From Cunninghamella blakesleeana (taxonomy: Eukaryota > Mucoromycota > Mucoromycetes > Mucorales > Cunninghamellaceae): a stretch of 64,000 nt of DNA. Positions 38,118 to 55,600 of this stretch are shown in pieces. The translations under genes were made by a program, and so were the position numbers. Below the pieces are notes generated by a model. It saw nothing but the letters and a program-made list of their open reading frames with translations, was not told the origin of the DNA and ran no database searches. Location of the stretch: assembly GCA_017871115.1 (NCBI GenBank), contig JAFCIZ010000003.1, positions 373,001-437,000 on the forward strand, read 5' to 3'. Within the stretch, counting starts at the first letter, position 1, and every line of letters begins with the position of its first letter.

Positions 38118-38622
38118 AGCATATATCAATAAAACAATATACAGTAAAATAAAACACGTATGTAAAAGTTTGAATGCCAAGTATATGGAAAATAATATGA
38201 AATAAAGGGAGCACTTCTATGTTCTTTTAATTAAAAATAAATAAATAATAGGGTAGAGTAAGAAAAAGAAAAAATAAATAAATAAATAAATCCAATATTT
38301 ATATTTATTAATAATATAGTATTAGTTGAGAGAAATAAAAGTAATGATAGTAATGATTTCATGTATAAAACTGACAATGGTTGCGCCATTATTAATGATT
38401 TTAAACAATGAAATCAAAATGGGCCAAAAATTTCAATTTCCGCCAAAAAAAATCAATACAATGACAATTTTTTTTCTACTTTTTTTCTTTCAGATATTTT
38501 TTTTAAGAAAAAATAAAAACAATCTATTTATAAATCTATAACAATAACAACAATACAAATATATTCATTGTTATTATTTTTATTCTATTAGTACTTTATT
38601 ATTATTAAAAAAGGGATATATT
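38118..38622. promoter_or_regulatory. Divergent promoter, J-protein / KH-like gene
   Basis: 505 bp. TTTCCGCCAA at 38437-38446 is the reverse complement of the GC motif in the RRP36 promoter (9258-9267). GCGCCATT and GGGCCAAA also lie in this short GC-richer patch (38379-38446). It could be a cell-cycle or growth-linked factor site; this is by eye only. Confidence 0.35.
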
Positions 38623-40018
38623 ATGCGACGATATACATATAATGAAGAAGGAAGTGATTGGCGTGATCCAAGTATATTACCAGACGCAAACGCGATTCGT
38701 ATGTCACGTCAACGAGCTATGGTTCAGCAAGTTGAAGTAGATATTGATGATACACCAGATAGACAGCCTGATGATTATTGGGTTTTACCATCCAATGCTA
38801 GTGAATATGATATATTAGGTGAAAGACGTGCCAACCTGCAAGAAATTCGTAGAAAGACCGATGCTTATTTAGTGTTTAACTCGAGAAAGTTTCAAGTAGA
38901 TATATGGGGTGATCGTAATTCTATAAATCAAGCCAAACGTTTATTAGATCAAATAGCCAACCCTATCACTGAAAAATTAAAAGTAGTTCGTAAAACAAAA
39001 AAATGGGGAAAAGCTGAACGTGAATTGACAGAAAAGGAGCGGAAACGTGAAGACAGACGACAGCAAAAATTAATTGAACAAAAGAGTTATACTGGTATAC
39101 CAACACAACCTCAACCTTATAATAGTTACTTTCCTTTTAAAGATAAATCCATTCATTTGACAAAATTTTCTGGTGAAAAGGAATCCATTTTAAATGCTAT
39201 TCGTGCAGCTTGCAAATGTTTTATTTGGTATGATGAAACGTTAAATTCCTTTAAAATTGCTGGTCAAGACGAAGATGACGTTAGAAAAGCTTCTGCACGA
39301 TTAAGAAACTGGTATTTTAAACTTTGCAGAAAACCTCAGCCTGCCACTTTACATCTTTTATATCAACCTACAACTACTATTTTAGCCAAATTTATTAAAT
39401 TACCTCAAAAATTTGTTCCTTGTGATCTTTATGTGGAGCCAGCTAGATTTGATGATTATCGACGTATTGAAACAGTAACACACGGCCATATTGAAAGTAT
39501 AAATCCCCATGTTCACAGCTCCCGCCAACAACAACAGCAGCAGCTAAATCAACAACACCCAGATTTAATTAATTTTGATGATGATTCAGAAGGAACTTCG
39601 CATAATTTGCCTACAGTATCAAATACAGATATCATACCAGATAGCTTACAAAACCTAAATGAAACTAACGTTGAAAAAATGGAAAATGCTTTGGATCTTG
39701 GTTTAGAAAGTTTACGATTAAATGATTGGGAAATTAAAATGGATGTTATTTTTGGTCAACTTTATCTTTTGGATTATCCACGTCGTGACCCATATTATTT
39801 TTTTACAATGGAAGTTTTAGCTGAAAAGGTTTTTACCAATCCTAAATTTGTATCCAAGTTATCTCCTTGTATTGGTACATCTTATGAGCATGTTAAAGAA
39901 TTATTGGAATACCTGAGCTTCCATGGAGAAGAATATGCTGATTCACCTCGTACATCATTTACTATTGAAGCATTGCAGCAACCTAATTTACCACCCAATC
40001 CAACCGAATTTAGCCGAT

Positions 40019-40054
<36 letters not shown>

Positions 40055-40740
40055 GAGGATCTTCAAGATCAAATGCACCACCACCTGCAGCTTATATACA
40101 GCCATGGTTAACCACTTTAAAGATTCATAATTTTACTTCGGACGGGTTCGTTGGTTTATGGGGATGTGTTACTGATAGTAATACATTGGTCAGTATCAAT
40201 TGTGCCAACTTACAAGGTAACTATTCATGGCAAACTCGTCTTCAATATGCTCGTCGTTTGGATACTTCTACCAATACACCTCATGGCCAATTTGTAGATA
40301 AATTACGTCTCTCTTCTAGCAAGCGTCTAATCATGACCAATGTCGATCTCTATCGTCCTCATCTTATTAAACAATCTACAAAATGGGTATATGGTTGGAA
40401 AAAATATATTGTTGAAGTAGAAAAAGAAGAAATGTGGGATATGGCCAATATGAAGGACTATAATTATAAGACTACTGGGGGTTTACCTTTGGATTTTTCA
40501 ACTATCAACCCTGACCGTGTTAATTATCATGTCTCTATGTATCGGGAAAGTTGGGTTAATCGTTTTTCTGAAAATACTCACTTAGAAATAGGTGAAGCAC
40601 CTTCTTGGACACCTAGAAGCTTTTTACTTGGTGAAGATGATGAAAACTTACATAAATTACAATCAGATGCTAAAGATTTTGCTGATCAATTATCTGCTCG
40701 AGTACCTGTTTATTATGATAATATTTCTACTTTGGTTTGA
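38623..40740 (+). CDS. Intronless KH-like RNA-binding protein
   Basis: A single 705-codon exon, the only uninterrupted long gene here. Two KH-like modules are suggested: residues about 60-115 (EYDILGERRANLQEIRRKTD, then a strand-rich stretch and AKRLLDQIAN) and about 175-235 (GEKESILNAIRAACKCFIW, then DEDDVRKASARLRNWYF), separated by a Lys/Glu-rich charged helix. A Gln run (around 300), an Asn run (40021-40053) and an acidic linker follow. The C-terminal 210 residues (from YIQPWLTTLKIHNF) form a conserved-looking Trp-rich domain I cannot name. The architecture recalls fungal KH proteins such as yeast YLL032C, but I hold that loosely. No membrane segment or signal peptide is seen. A cytoplasmic RNA-binding role is inferred. 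Confidence 0.7.
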
Positions 40741-41735
40741 AATCACTCTTCTTTATTCTCTTTTCTATTTTTCTTTCTTTTTTTTTTCTTTGCAAAAAAA
40801 ATAAGAATCAAATAATCATAACAGTCATAATAATATCAACTAGACTATCTTCACTACTTAATATTATGTATACTCTTACTTCACTTTAGCATGTTTTTTA
40901 TTTAAACATAATACCATTCATAAATAAAGATAAAGTAAATATTTAGATACAAGGTTATATAAATAAGGTATAATTGCAGAGCAATCTGTATAATATGGCG
41001 GATGAAATGTAAAGATAAATTTTTATTTTTGTTTGTTGAAGATGGTCAATGTTTTTGTACACAACAATAAATTATATATAAAGGTAAGCATTAAAAATAG
41101 AAATATATGTATAATAATTTAGAATTGTGATGGTTGATAATCTACATTTTTAGAAATTATTCTTTTCTTACTTTTTTTTTAATGGGAATAAATAAAATAA
41201 ATTAAAAAATTCACATAGAATTTTTTCCTTCCCTTGTATATAAATAAATATATAAGTTGAATACGGTTATTTAAGTTCATTATATGAAAATTGGTTGATA
41301 TATAAAGAATGACTATTTTATTTATCCAATAAAATATCATGCCGAATAGTTTATTACTAATAGAGGTAAAAAAAAAGTTTTATTTAATACACATGTACTT
41401 TTGAAATAAAAGTATAGTTTTTTATTTTATTTTTTTATATGTATAGATAAGACAATTCATTTTTAAATATACTGTTAAAAATTAAATGAAAATACAAAAT
41501 AAATGACATTATTTCAGTACAAAAAAATAAAAATAATGAATAAAGACTATAAAATCATAAATGGAGAGTAAAGCATTTGTAAAAGCTGTAAAAAATGACT
41601 GATTTTGACATATTAGAAAAACAAAAAAACTGCGGAATTTTAAATTTATAAAAAGGCTTTAATTTTTTTTGTTGACATTCTATTTTTTTTCTTTCCAGTT
41701 TTTTTTTATTTTTTTGTTTTTTCTTTATAAAAAAA
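40741..41735. other. Intergenic region upstream of GUS1
   Basis: About 1 kb, AT-rich, between tandem genes. T-rich pyrimidine tracts (41680-41725) just precede the GluRS start. No other feature is supported. Confidence 0.5.
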
Positions 41736-44706
41736 ATGGCTATCAAATTAGTTGTTGCCACAAAGGCTTCTCCAGTTAGCTATGGTAAAATAGATTCATA
41801 TTATGTAAATATAAAATAATATACGCGAAATAATATCGTATTCATTATTATTATTTTTTTTGATGTTCTTTTTTTTAATAAAATAAATAAATAAATATAT
41901 AAATATTTTTTTATTAGGCCCACTTGCTATTGCTTCTCAAATAAATGCTGTCAAACCCGGATCTATTGAAATTGAATTAGTAGATGCTAAGAGCGTTGAA
42001 GGTGACTCTACTGCTGCTCTTATTCCCCATGAAGGGTAATATAAGCACTGTTAATACTAAATAATATATATTAATATGATAAATAATAATAATAATAATA
42101 AAAAAAGGAAAGCTGAAAATAATGACTTTTTGTATTCGTTTTTATAAACTAGAACAAATTATGATACTTCAGCTTCTATTGCTCGTTTGTTAGGTCGTCT
42201 TTACCCAGAAGCTAATTTATATAATACACAAGATCCTATTTCTTCTACTTTGGTAAATATATTGTGGTCTTAGATAAAAAATACATGTATACTCATATAA
42301 AATATGATAGTATCAACTTGCTAATACTTTATAAATACTTATATATTTACACTTAGGTTGACCAATGGGTAGACTTTGCCCAATTAAAATTAGAAACTTC
42401 TGACTTTAAAGCACAAAATGAAGCTTTTAAGGAATTAAATAAATATTTGACTCTTCGTTCTTATATTGTTGGTTATTCCGTTTCCATTGCTGATTTCACT
42501 ATATTTGGTGCTTTAAAGGGTAAATGAATATATAAAAATAAAAATGATCACGCTATTTACATATCATTATTATATTTATACAGGATCATTGGCTTTCGGT
42601 CGTGTTTTTAAAACAAAAAAAGAATCCCTTGGTATTTACCTTGTCCGTTGGTTTGAATACATACAATCCCTTAATGCTTCTATTTTAGCTGTTGAAACTA
42701 TTCAAAATTCTCAAAAGAAGAAGCAAGAAAAAAGTACCAAGGTACACATTAATTATATATATATGTATAATAGAATATATCCTTGGAGTTGACGACATTT
42801 TATTTATTAATAATCGCTATTATATACGATTTTTTTTTTTATATAGACCAAAGGATCTGATCAAGGTAAATTTGAAATTGGTCTTACTGAAGCTGAAGTT
42901 GGAAAGGTTGTCACTCGTTTCCCCCCTGAACCAAGTGGTTATCTTCATATTGGACATGCCAAAGCTGCTTTATTAAATCAATATTTTGCTGAAACTTATA
43001 AGGGTAAATTAATCATTCGTTTTGATGATACCAACCCAAGCAAGGAAAAGACCGAATTTGAAGAATCTATTAAAGAAGATTTAGCCCTTATTGGTGTTGA
43101 CTCCTCTGTTGTTACTCACAGTTCTGATTACTTTGATCAAATGTATGATTTAGCTATTAAGATGATTAAAGAAGGAAAAGCTTATGCTGATGATACTGAT
43201 CAAGCTACTATGCGTGAACAACGTATGAACTGTCTTCCATCCAAATGTCGTGATTTATCTGTTGAAGAAAATTTACGTCGTTTCGAAGAAATGAAAAATG
43301 GCACTGAATTTGTAAGTAATTAACTATATGTTTTTTTTTTTGTTTTTTTTTTTTATTAAAAAAAAAAAAAAATCAAAGTCGATATTATTTATTAACTAAT
43401 TAACTACTATTTCTATTTCTAATTTCCTTTTTTGTTCTTATTTTTAGGGACAAACATGTTGTTTACGTGCTAAAATTAGATATGATGATCTTAATGGTAC
43501 CCTTCGTGATCCCGTTATTTATCGTGTCAATTTAACTCCTCATCATTACACTGGGGATAAATGGAAAATCTATCCTACTTATGATTTTGCCTGTCCTATT
43601 GTCGATTCCTTGGAAGGTGTAACACATGCTCTTCGTACAAATGAATACCGTGATCGTAATGCTCAATACTACTGGATGATTGAAGCTCTTGGTATTCGTA
43701 AAGTCACTATTTGGGATTTCAGTCGTATCAATTTTGTCTACACTTTATTATCCAAACGTAAGTTACAATGGTTTGTGGATCAAGGCTTTGTCAATGGATG
43801 GGACGATCCTCGTTTCCCTACTGTTCGTGGTATCCGTCGTCGTGGTATGACCATTGAAGCTCTTAAACAATATATTCTTATGCAAGGTGCTTCTCAAAAT
43901 ACTTTATTATTAGAATGGGATAAATTATGGGCTTTAAATAAAAAGGTGATTGATCCTGTTGCCCCTCGTCATACTGCTGTCTTGAAGGATAATTTAGTAG
44001 TAGTCAATGTGAAAGGCGCTACCAAAGAAGTGAAAGAACTTGCTTTACATAAGAAAAACCCTGACGTTGGTACTAAAAAGACAAACTATTCTGATAAGAT
44101 TGCTCTTGATCAAGAAGATGCTCAATCTTTGGAAAATGGTGAAGAAGTAAGTTTTATTATACACAATTAATAATACATAAGAAGAAGAAAAAAAAATGAA
44201 AAACGAAAAAGGAAGGTTTATGAAATTATTCTTATTATTGTTTTTATTATTGTTATTTTTTGACTTTTTCCTTTTCCTTTTAGATTACTTTAATGGATTG
44301 GGGAAATGCCTTCGTACGCAGCATTCAAAAGGATGGCGATAAGGTAACAAGCGTTGATTTAGAATTACATTTGGCAGGTGACTTTAAAAAGACCAAGAAG
44401 AAGTTGACCTGGTTATCCTATGACGATGATGTTGTACCCGTTACTTTATTGGATTATGACTACTTAATCACTAAGAAGAAGGTTGAAGAAGGCGATGAAG
44501 TAAAAGATTTAGTTACTCCTGTTACAGAATATAAAACCGAAGCTATTGCTGATGCCAACGTAAAACAACTCAAGAAGGGTGATATTATTCAATTTGAACG
44601 TAAAGGTTATTATATTTTGGATGCCCCCGCTACTTCATCATCTACTGCTCAGTTCATCCAAATCCCCGACGGCAAAGCCTCTTCTACTGTCTCTAAACAT
44701 AAATAG
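41736..44706 (+). CDS. GUS1: Cytosolic glutamyl-tRNA synthetase
   Basis: Eight exons (41736-41784, 41918-42035, 42153-42252, 42357-42519, 42584-42741, 42847-43311, 43448-44146, 44284-44706) join to 724 aa, close to yeast Gus1 (about 708). Residues 1-185 form a GST-like appendage that docks Arc1-type cofactors. The class I catalytic domain starts at [17 protein letters not shown] (HIGH motif 230-233). The eukaryotic GlxRS signature continues through [11 protein letters not shown] and the KMSKS counterpart LLSKRKL (about 451-457). The C-terminal beta-barrel anticodon-binding domains follow ([11 protein letters not shown]). It charges tRNA-Glu in the cytosol and, in many fungi, supplies mitochondrial mischarged tRNA-Gln. 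No WHEP repeats or ProRS fusion. Codon bias is high. Confidence 0.96.
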
Positions 44707-45151
44707 ATAACTTTTATATACATATATATAATCTTAAAAGTAGAATGTATTATTTATTTGTTATTAATGACATAATAAAAAGAGATAAAAAAAATAAAAA
44801 TCATTGTTTAATAGTATTTACTTGACTTTAATATGTCATTGTTGTAAAAGGTGATGGAAGTTTTTTTATTTGGTTTAGAATATGTAGATGGCAAAAGAGG
44901 AGTTTTTTTTAAAAAAGCAAGCCAATAATAAATAAGATATATGAATATGATGATAGAAGAAGATATATATAGGATATAAAATGTAAGGTAAAAAATAGTA
45001 GTATTACAATATTTTATAAAAAAAAAAAATAGTAATACGAGTATAACAATATATAAAAATAATTATTAAAGGGAAAATAATAAATAAAGTTGAAACGAGA
45101 TTAAATATTATTATTATTATAGTTTTTTTTTCTATTTTTTTCTTTTTTCTT
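44707..45151. other. Convergent intergenic region
   Basis: 445 bp between the GUS1 and SYG1 3' ends. AT-rich and featureless to my eye. Confidence 0.5.
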
Positions 45152-49107
<3,956 letters not shown>

Positions 49108-49811
49108 TATTACAAAAAATATAAAGAATATATAAATAAAAGAAAATCAATAATATTGATCTTCTATTAAAACCCTTTTTTTTATTAAAAACAAAAAATA
49201 AATATAGAGATGGAAAAAGTAATAACAATAAAAAGAATGAGAGTGAAAGATAAGTATAAATATATATATATATATATTACAAAGAAAAAAAAAAAAGTAA
49301 AATAAAAAGAAAGGGAAAGAGAAGAAAGAAATAAAAAAAAAAATCAGAAACGTTGAATTAAAATAATTTATATAAGGGGTGGATTAAGGTAGAAATAAAA
49401 ACAAAATGCGGATAGCTACACGGCAAACTTTCTTTTTTTTTGATCTTTTTTTTTTTTTTTTAAACATTGATGAGCCTATAAAAATCTACACGTGGACTCA
49501 TCCTACCTTCTATATATATATATATATATAGATAGTTACATACTTATTTATCTGTTTATATTAAAAAATAAAAGAAAGATATAATATAAATATTTATATA
49601 ATCAATTTTACTGGCTTATAGGTATTAGAAAAATATTAATTGACACCAGGCCAACTCACGTTTGAACTACTTATTTATTTTTATAAAATTTAATTAGAAC
49701 TCCGTTTTTTATTTTTTTTTATTTTCCCCTTTAAACCCATTTAGATTTTTTTTCTTTCACCTATAATTTTTTCACCTACGTTATTTATTTAATATTATTA
49801 TATAAAAGATA
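49108..49811. promoter_or_regulatory. Divergent promoter SYG1 / DIS3L with E-box inside an inverted repeat
   Basis: A 704-bp region. CACGTGG at 49489-49495 lies between the arms of an inverted repeat, GATGAG (49469-49474) and CTCATC (49497-49502). GATGAG also resembles the core of the fungal PAC ribosome-biogenesis element. Elsewhere the region is AT-rich with T-runs. A Pho4-type bHLH factor acting on the phosphate exporter is a reasonable guess, not shown. Confidence 0.45.
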
Positions 49812-51280
49812 ATGACGAAACGAGTGGAACGTTCATTTTATAGAAAGTCAAGGAGCAATGGAATAGTTAAATTGGTTAGAGAACGTAATATTTAGTTTAT
49901 TATTTTTAGTTTTTTTAAAAAAATAAAATAATAAATAGAATGCGTAGTAGTATTTTTTATTTTTTTATAATTCATATTACAACTAACAGTACTTTTTTAC
50001 TACTACTACTACTATTATTATTATTATTATATTTCATTTATAATATAGAATATATACGTTCTGATATACCTTGTCATATAGTACATTGTAATACGTGTCA
50101 TAATGAAGAACAATCAGTTATGTTAGATCCAACAGCCAGTCATTATATTATTCCTGACTTATCTGTAAATTAAGCAACAAAAAAATAAAAAAAAAAAAAA
50201 AACATGAAACAATTATGAAAAAAAGCTTAAATAAATAATTAAGATGATTATCAACTGGTAATATATATATGTATATATATAGGTGATTATGAGGTATCAT
50301 GAAATTTTGGAGCAAGATGAAATCACGGGGTTAATCATAGCTCAAACAATTACTTCATCGGTAATATAAATAATAATAAAAATGAACTCCTCCACTTCTA
50401 TCCCAAAAATAGTAGCTCATCTTTTGATACACAAAAAAAAAGTTTAAATCCATCATCTCTTTTGATTGACTAAATGATCATTTTGTATTGTATTTTATAT
50501 ATATCAGTTGGAACAATATGATAAACCCAAAATGTATAGAAAGTTAAGACAACTAGTAAATGATAGAAGAAAGTATAGTATTATATTTTATAATGACAAT
50601 TTTGACCAAACATCCATCCTTCGATTCCCTGGTGAAACCATTCATCAATACCACTGGCGATGCTTATATACAATGGCAAATTGGTATTATTTACATTGTC
50701 AAGTACAACAAAATAAAAAAATCATTCTATTATCCGAATTATTCAATCAATCCGATTTACCTGATCATTTAACAACTCATATCACAGTATTACCTATTCG
50801 TGATTATTTGGATCTTTATTACCCTGATCATTCATTATTACATTCTTTGGTTCAAGTTTTAGCAGATGTCACGTTAGAAGATGATATGGATAGGATAAAA
50901 ATGGGTTCCAAAACTAATGCTTCATCGGCAACCCATCTTGGTTACTTTGAAGTAATATATATGTATAAATGAATGATACATAAAGTAACATGAATATTAA
51001 CATATAAATAAATAAATATTTATATATTTATATATTTTATTAAAAAAAAAAAAAGTATAAATCAATGGACGAATTAGAAGTAGGGATTAAATCAGGTCGT
51101 TTTTTTTCTGGTATATTACACTGTCGCTCAGATAGTAACCAAGCTTATGTACGTGTGGGTAACAATAAAGATATTCTAGTGATTGGAAATGATGATCGAA
51201 ATAGATCAGGTAAATACATATATATTTAAAAATAATCTTTATATTCACTTTTTATTTTACAATTATTAATTTATTAATTC

Positions 51281-51327
<47 letters not shown>

Positions 51328-52599
51328 TCTATTTTAATAGTACATGGAGATATGGTAGTCGTGGAACTATTATCAGAAAATAATTGGTCTACTCCATCAA
51401 ATGAAATTACTTTTGGAAACAATGAAGGTATATAAATAAAATTAATGTTTTGGATTCATTTACAATATGTTTTGGAAATAATAATAATATATATATATTT
51501 ATGATTTCATACTTATTATTATTATTTTTGTTTTTTGTTTTTTGTTTTTATTTAATAATAGATGATGATCAAGTTATGCCAACCAATCAAAGTACTACAA
51601 AAACTACATGCCCTACTGGTCGAGTAGTTGGTGTTCTTAATAGAAATTGGAGATCTTATGTTGCTACTATTCAACAGGATGAAAACAGTGGTGGTGCGTT
51701 TCATCTAGCTATACCATTAGATTCTGTTATACCAAAAATCCGTATTAGATATCAAGATGTCAAATTAATTGAAAATCAACGTATTGTTGTTCGGATCGAT
51801 AATTGGTAATAAAAAAATCGGGATTGTGTATTTATCAAAATAGTAAAATTCAAAATAATAATAAGAAAGGGGAAAATGATAAATATATAAATATGATATT
51901 GGGAAAAAATTAAAAAAAAAAATAAAAAAAATAAAAAAATAGAGTGATGTAACTTGATGCAATATTAAAATGATTTTTATTTGTTTATTATATTATAATT
52001 GCATAGGCCGGTCTCATCTCAATATCCAAATGGCCATTTCGTTAGATCCTTAGGTATAATTAAAATTAATATATACATATTAAAAAAATAAAAAATAAAA
52101 AGACGTATGGAAGGAAGGAAAAAAAAAAAAAAGTAAACTAATAATGCCATCATTATCATTATTGTATTATTATTAAATATAGGGCCTATCCATCAGTTAG
52201 ATTCAGAAATCTCTGCTATTCTTGTAGAACATGGTATATCAGTTTCCCAAGCTAGTCAAGGTTTTAGCGAAGCCTCGTTAAAAGAAATGCCACAAGATTC
52301 TCCTACTCAACCTTGGGAACCAACAATAGATCAAATTGAAAAACGAAAAGATTTACGGTCATTAACTGTATTTAGGTAACTTTTATATATTTATTTATAT
52401 GTATATATGACGATTATATTTATCTATACTGGTGTAAATTTTTTTTAATAATAATATCTCATAGTATTGATCCACCAAATTGTCAGGACATTGATGGTAA
52501 AAAAGAAAAAGCAAATAAAATAATAACCTTAATTATGATAGTTATAGTATTTTCATTGCAAACAGAATATTAATTGCTTATCTCTCTCTATCTCTCTCT

Positions 52600-52631
<32 letters not shown>

Positions 52632-55600
52632 GTATTTTGTCTTTAGATGCGTTATCTATTCGAGATTTACAAAATGGAAAAATAGAATTAGGTGTACATA
52701 TTGCTGATGTTACTTATTTTGTAAAAGAAAATTATGTTACAGATTTGGAAGCCCGAGCTAGGTAATGTTTTATAATCATTTATTTATTTTTATTTATTTA
52801 TATTTATATATAACCTTACTTTTTTTATTTTTTTATTTTTTTATACATATTTGTTTATTATTAATAGAGGTACGACGGTTTATTTAGCAGATAGAAGATT
52901 TGATATGTTACCTTCGGTGTTAAGTGAAAGGGTCTGTTCTCTTCGGGAAAACGTAGATAGATATGCAGGTAAATCAAAATAAAAATTCCCAATATTAAGA
53001 AAAAATAGAAAAGAAAAAAATAATACCCTTTTTGGAATTGTTTATTTATCTATATTCTGATTTTGTGATCATTTTTACTCTTCCATTTGTTGATTAAATT
53101 CTTATTATTAATAGTGTCTGTATTATGGACATTGGATGCATCTTACAATATCATCGATACATGGTTTGGGAGATCTATTATACGATCAAGTTGTGAAATG
53201 GAATATGAACAAGCTCAACAATTTTTGGATGGTAATATTACTGCCACGGGTTTAGGTAAAAATACCATTAAAAAAGAATTATGATATGATATTATAAAAA
53301 ATAAAATAAAATAAAACAGTAGGTATATGACCCATATATATATATATATATTAGTTATATATGTTTATGTATGTATTTAAAATGAATTTTGTGTACATTT
53401 AGATAAATACCGAAGTGATAAACTTCGCCCTTCCGTACTTCAGTTGGCTAAAGTATTGCGTGTATTTAAGGTAATGTATATATATATCAATAATAAAAAT
53501 GATATAGGAATATTCATTAAATAAATAATAATGATGGCACATTCATAATTTTTATTCTATTCTATATTTAATAGCAAAGACGAATAGAGAAAGGTGCATT
53601 AGAATTAGAAAGTACAGAAGTTAAATTCAAGATGGGTGATAATAATAAAGTAAATGATATTATTCCAAAGGATGCTTTAGAAATTCATGGACTAGTTGCC
53701 GAAGCTATGATTCTTGCTAATGCTGCTGTAGGAAAACGGATTTATGAAGGATATAAACATGCTGCTCTGTTACGTCGTCATCCACCACCAGCTCAACATA
53801 AATTCCAATCGCTCATTAAAGCAGCGGAAAGCAGGGTAAATTTTAAAAAATAATAACTGCAGTCATAATCATAGTGATTCACCATATATCTTCATTCTTT
53901 TTAAATGGTATTGAAACTACCTTTTTTAACTCATACATATATAGGGGTACACCATTGATTTTAGTTCTAACCGTGCGTTGGCTTTATCATTGGATCAAAT
54001 TGTTCAAGAAAATTCTAGTGATGTTGATATGATTCGATTGATGAAAACTATGGCAACTTATGCAATGAACGAAGCTGGGTAAATTTTAAAATGAACAAAT
54101 ACTAAAACATAAATAAATGAAAATAAATAATAGTAATAAAAAAAAAGCTAAAATTCAAATTAAAACCATCTCTATATTTTTTCTCCCTTTTTTATATATG
54201 ATAGATATATTTCATCAGGACATTTTTCTGTTGAAGAATACTTTCACTATGGGTTAGCATTAGAGTTTTATACTCATTTTACAGTAAATTATCTTTTATC
54301 AAAAATAAAAAGATATATATTAAAAAGAAAGGAAGAAAGAAAAGGAAATATAAAGATTTATCTCTACTTTTTTTTATTTTTATTTTTATACTTTATATGA
54401 TATAGTCTCCAATTCGTAGATACGCTGATGTAGTAGCTCATCGACAATTGTTAATGTGTATTAAAGATGCAACTGCAGTAGAAAGTAGTAAGCTTGAAGG
54501 AACAATTTCTGCTATGTATGATGATGCTAAAGTGGCAGAGATTTGTGATAATCTAAACTTAAAATCAAGAGAATCTAAGTTTGCTCAACGGGTAAAATGA
54601 TTACAATAATAGCAATAAATATGGTATAATATGATTCATGAACAATTTACTGACAGGAATTACTATTATTGTTTTAATGATTTGATGATTGTTTATTTCT
54701 TAGGATTCTACAGAATTATTTCAATCTCTTTATGTGCTTCAGAAAGTAAACCATTAACTTCATATATTGATTTTAAATTATATATAAATATATTTTTTAT
54801 TTTTGGTCTTTTACTAACTGAATAATATCATATTTATTATTATTATTATTATTATGCGTACAGACTGCTGATGGTACACCATTATTAGAAAATGGCACTA
54901 TATGTGAAATAAGAACAAATGGATTTTATGTTTATGTACCAAGGTAATAAAGATATTAATAAAAATCGCCAAATAACAACAGTGAATAAGTATATAATGG
55001 CTAAAATTCATCTCATTTTTTTATTTTTATTATTATTTTTTTATAAAATGATATATAGTCTTGGATTAAAAGGACCTGTATTTCTTTTGGATAAGGATGG
55101 GAGCGCAATAGTGCCAATGTCATTAATATCTGGAAAAAATAAAAAAGGTAAATCTATATCAGTTATTAAAATATATATAAACTTATATATATATAAATTG
55201 TATAAATGGCATTGATGATAGTTATTAACGCATACACGTATAGATGATGAGTACATAGCAAATTGTACAATAGAATCGAATCATCCAACTCAAATATCAG
55301 TCCAATCACCTCACTTACCTCACCCTATTAAATTTAATCTTTTTGATCAAGTTCGTGTTCAATTAAAACTAAGAAAATCCCATGCTCATCGACATATGGT
55401 ATATATGACGTTGGTCGATTTTCAACAACAAACACACCAAAAACAGCATCAACAGTTATCAACTAAAGAACTTATCCATACTATAAAGAATCATGAAGAA
55501 AATAACAATAGCAACGTAAAGGCAACTACAAAAGATTCTCGATTCGTACCAACAAAAGCAGAAGTGGAAACAAGACGTATGCTGAAAAAAAACAAAGGCA

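Noticed and set aside
38230..38362. Signal-peptide-like reading frame from ATG 38362 (minus) as a first exon of the J-protein
   Set aside because: There is no GT donor before its stop codon, so it cannot be spliced onto the J domain.
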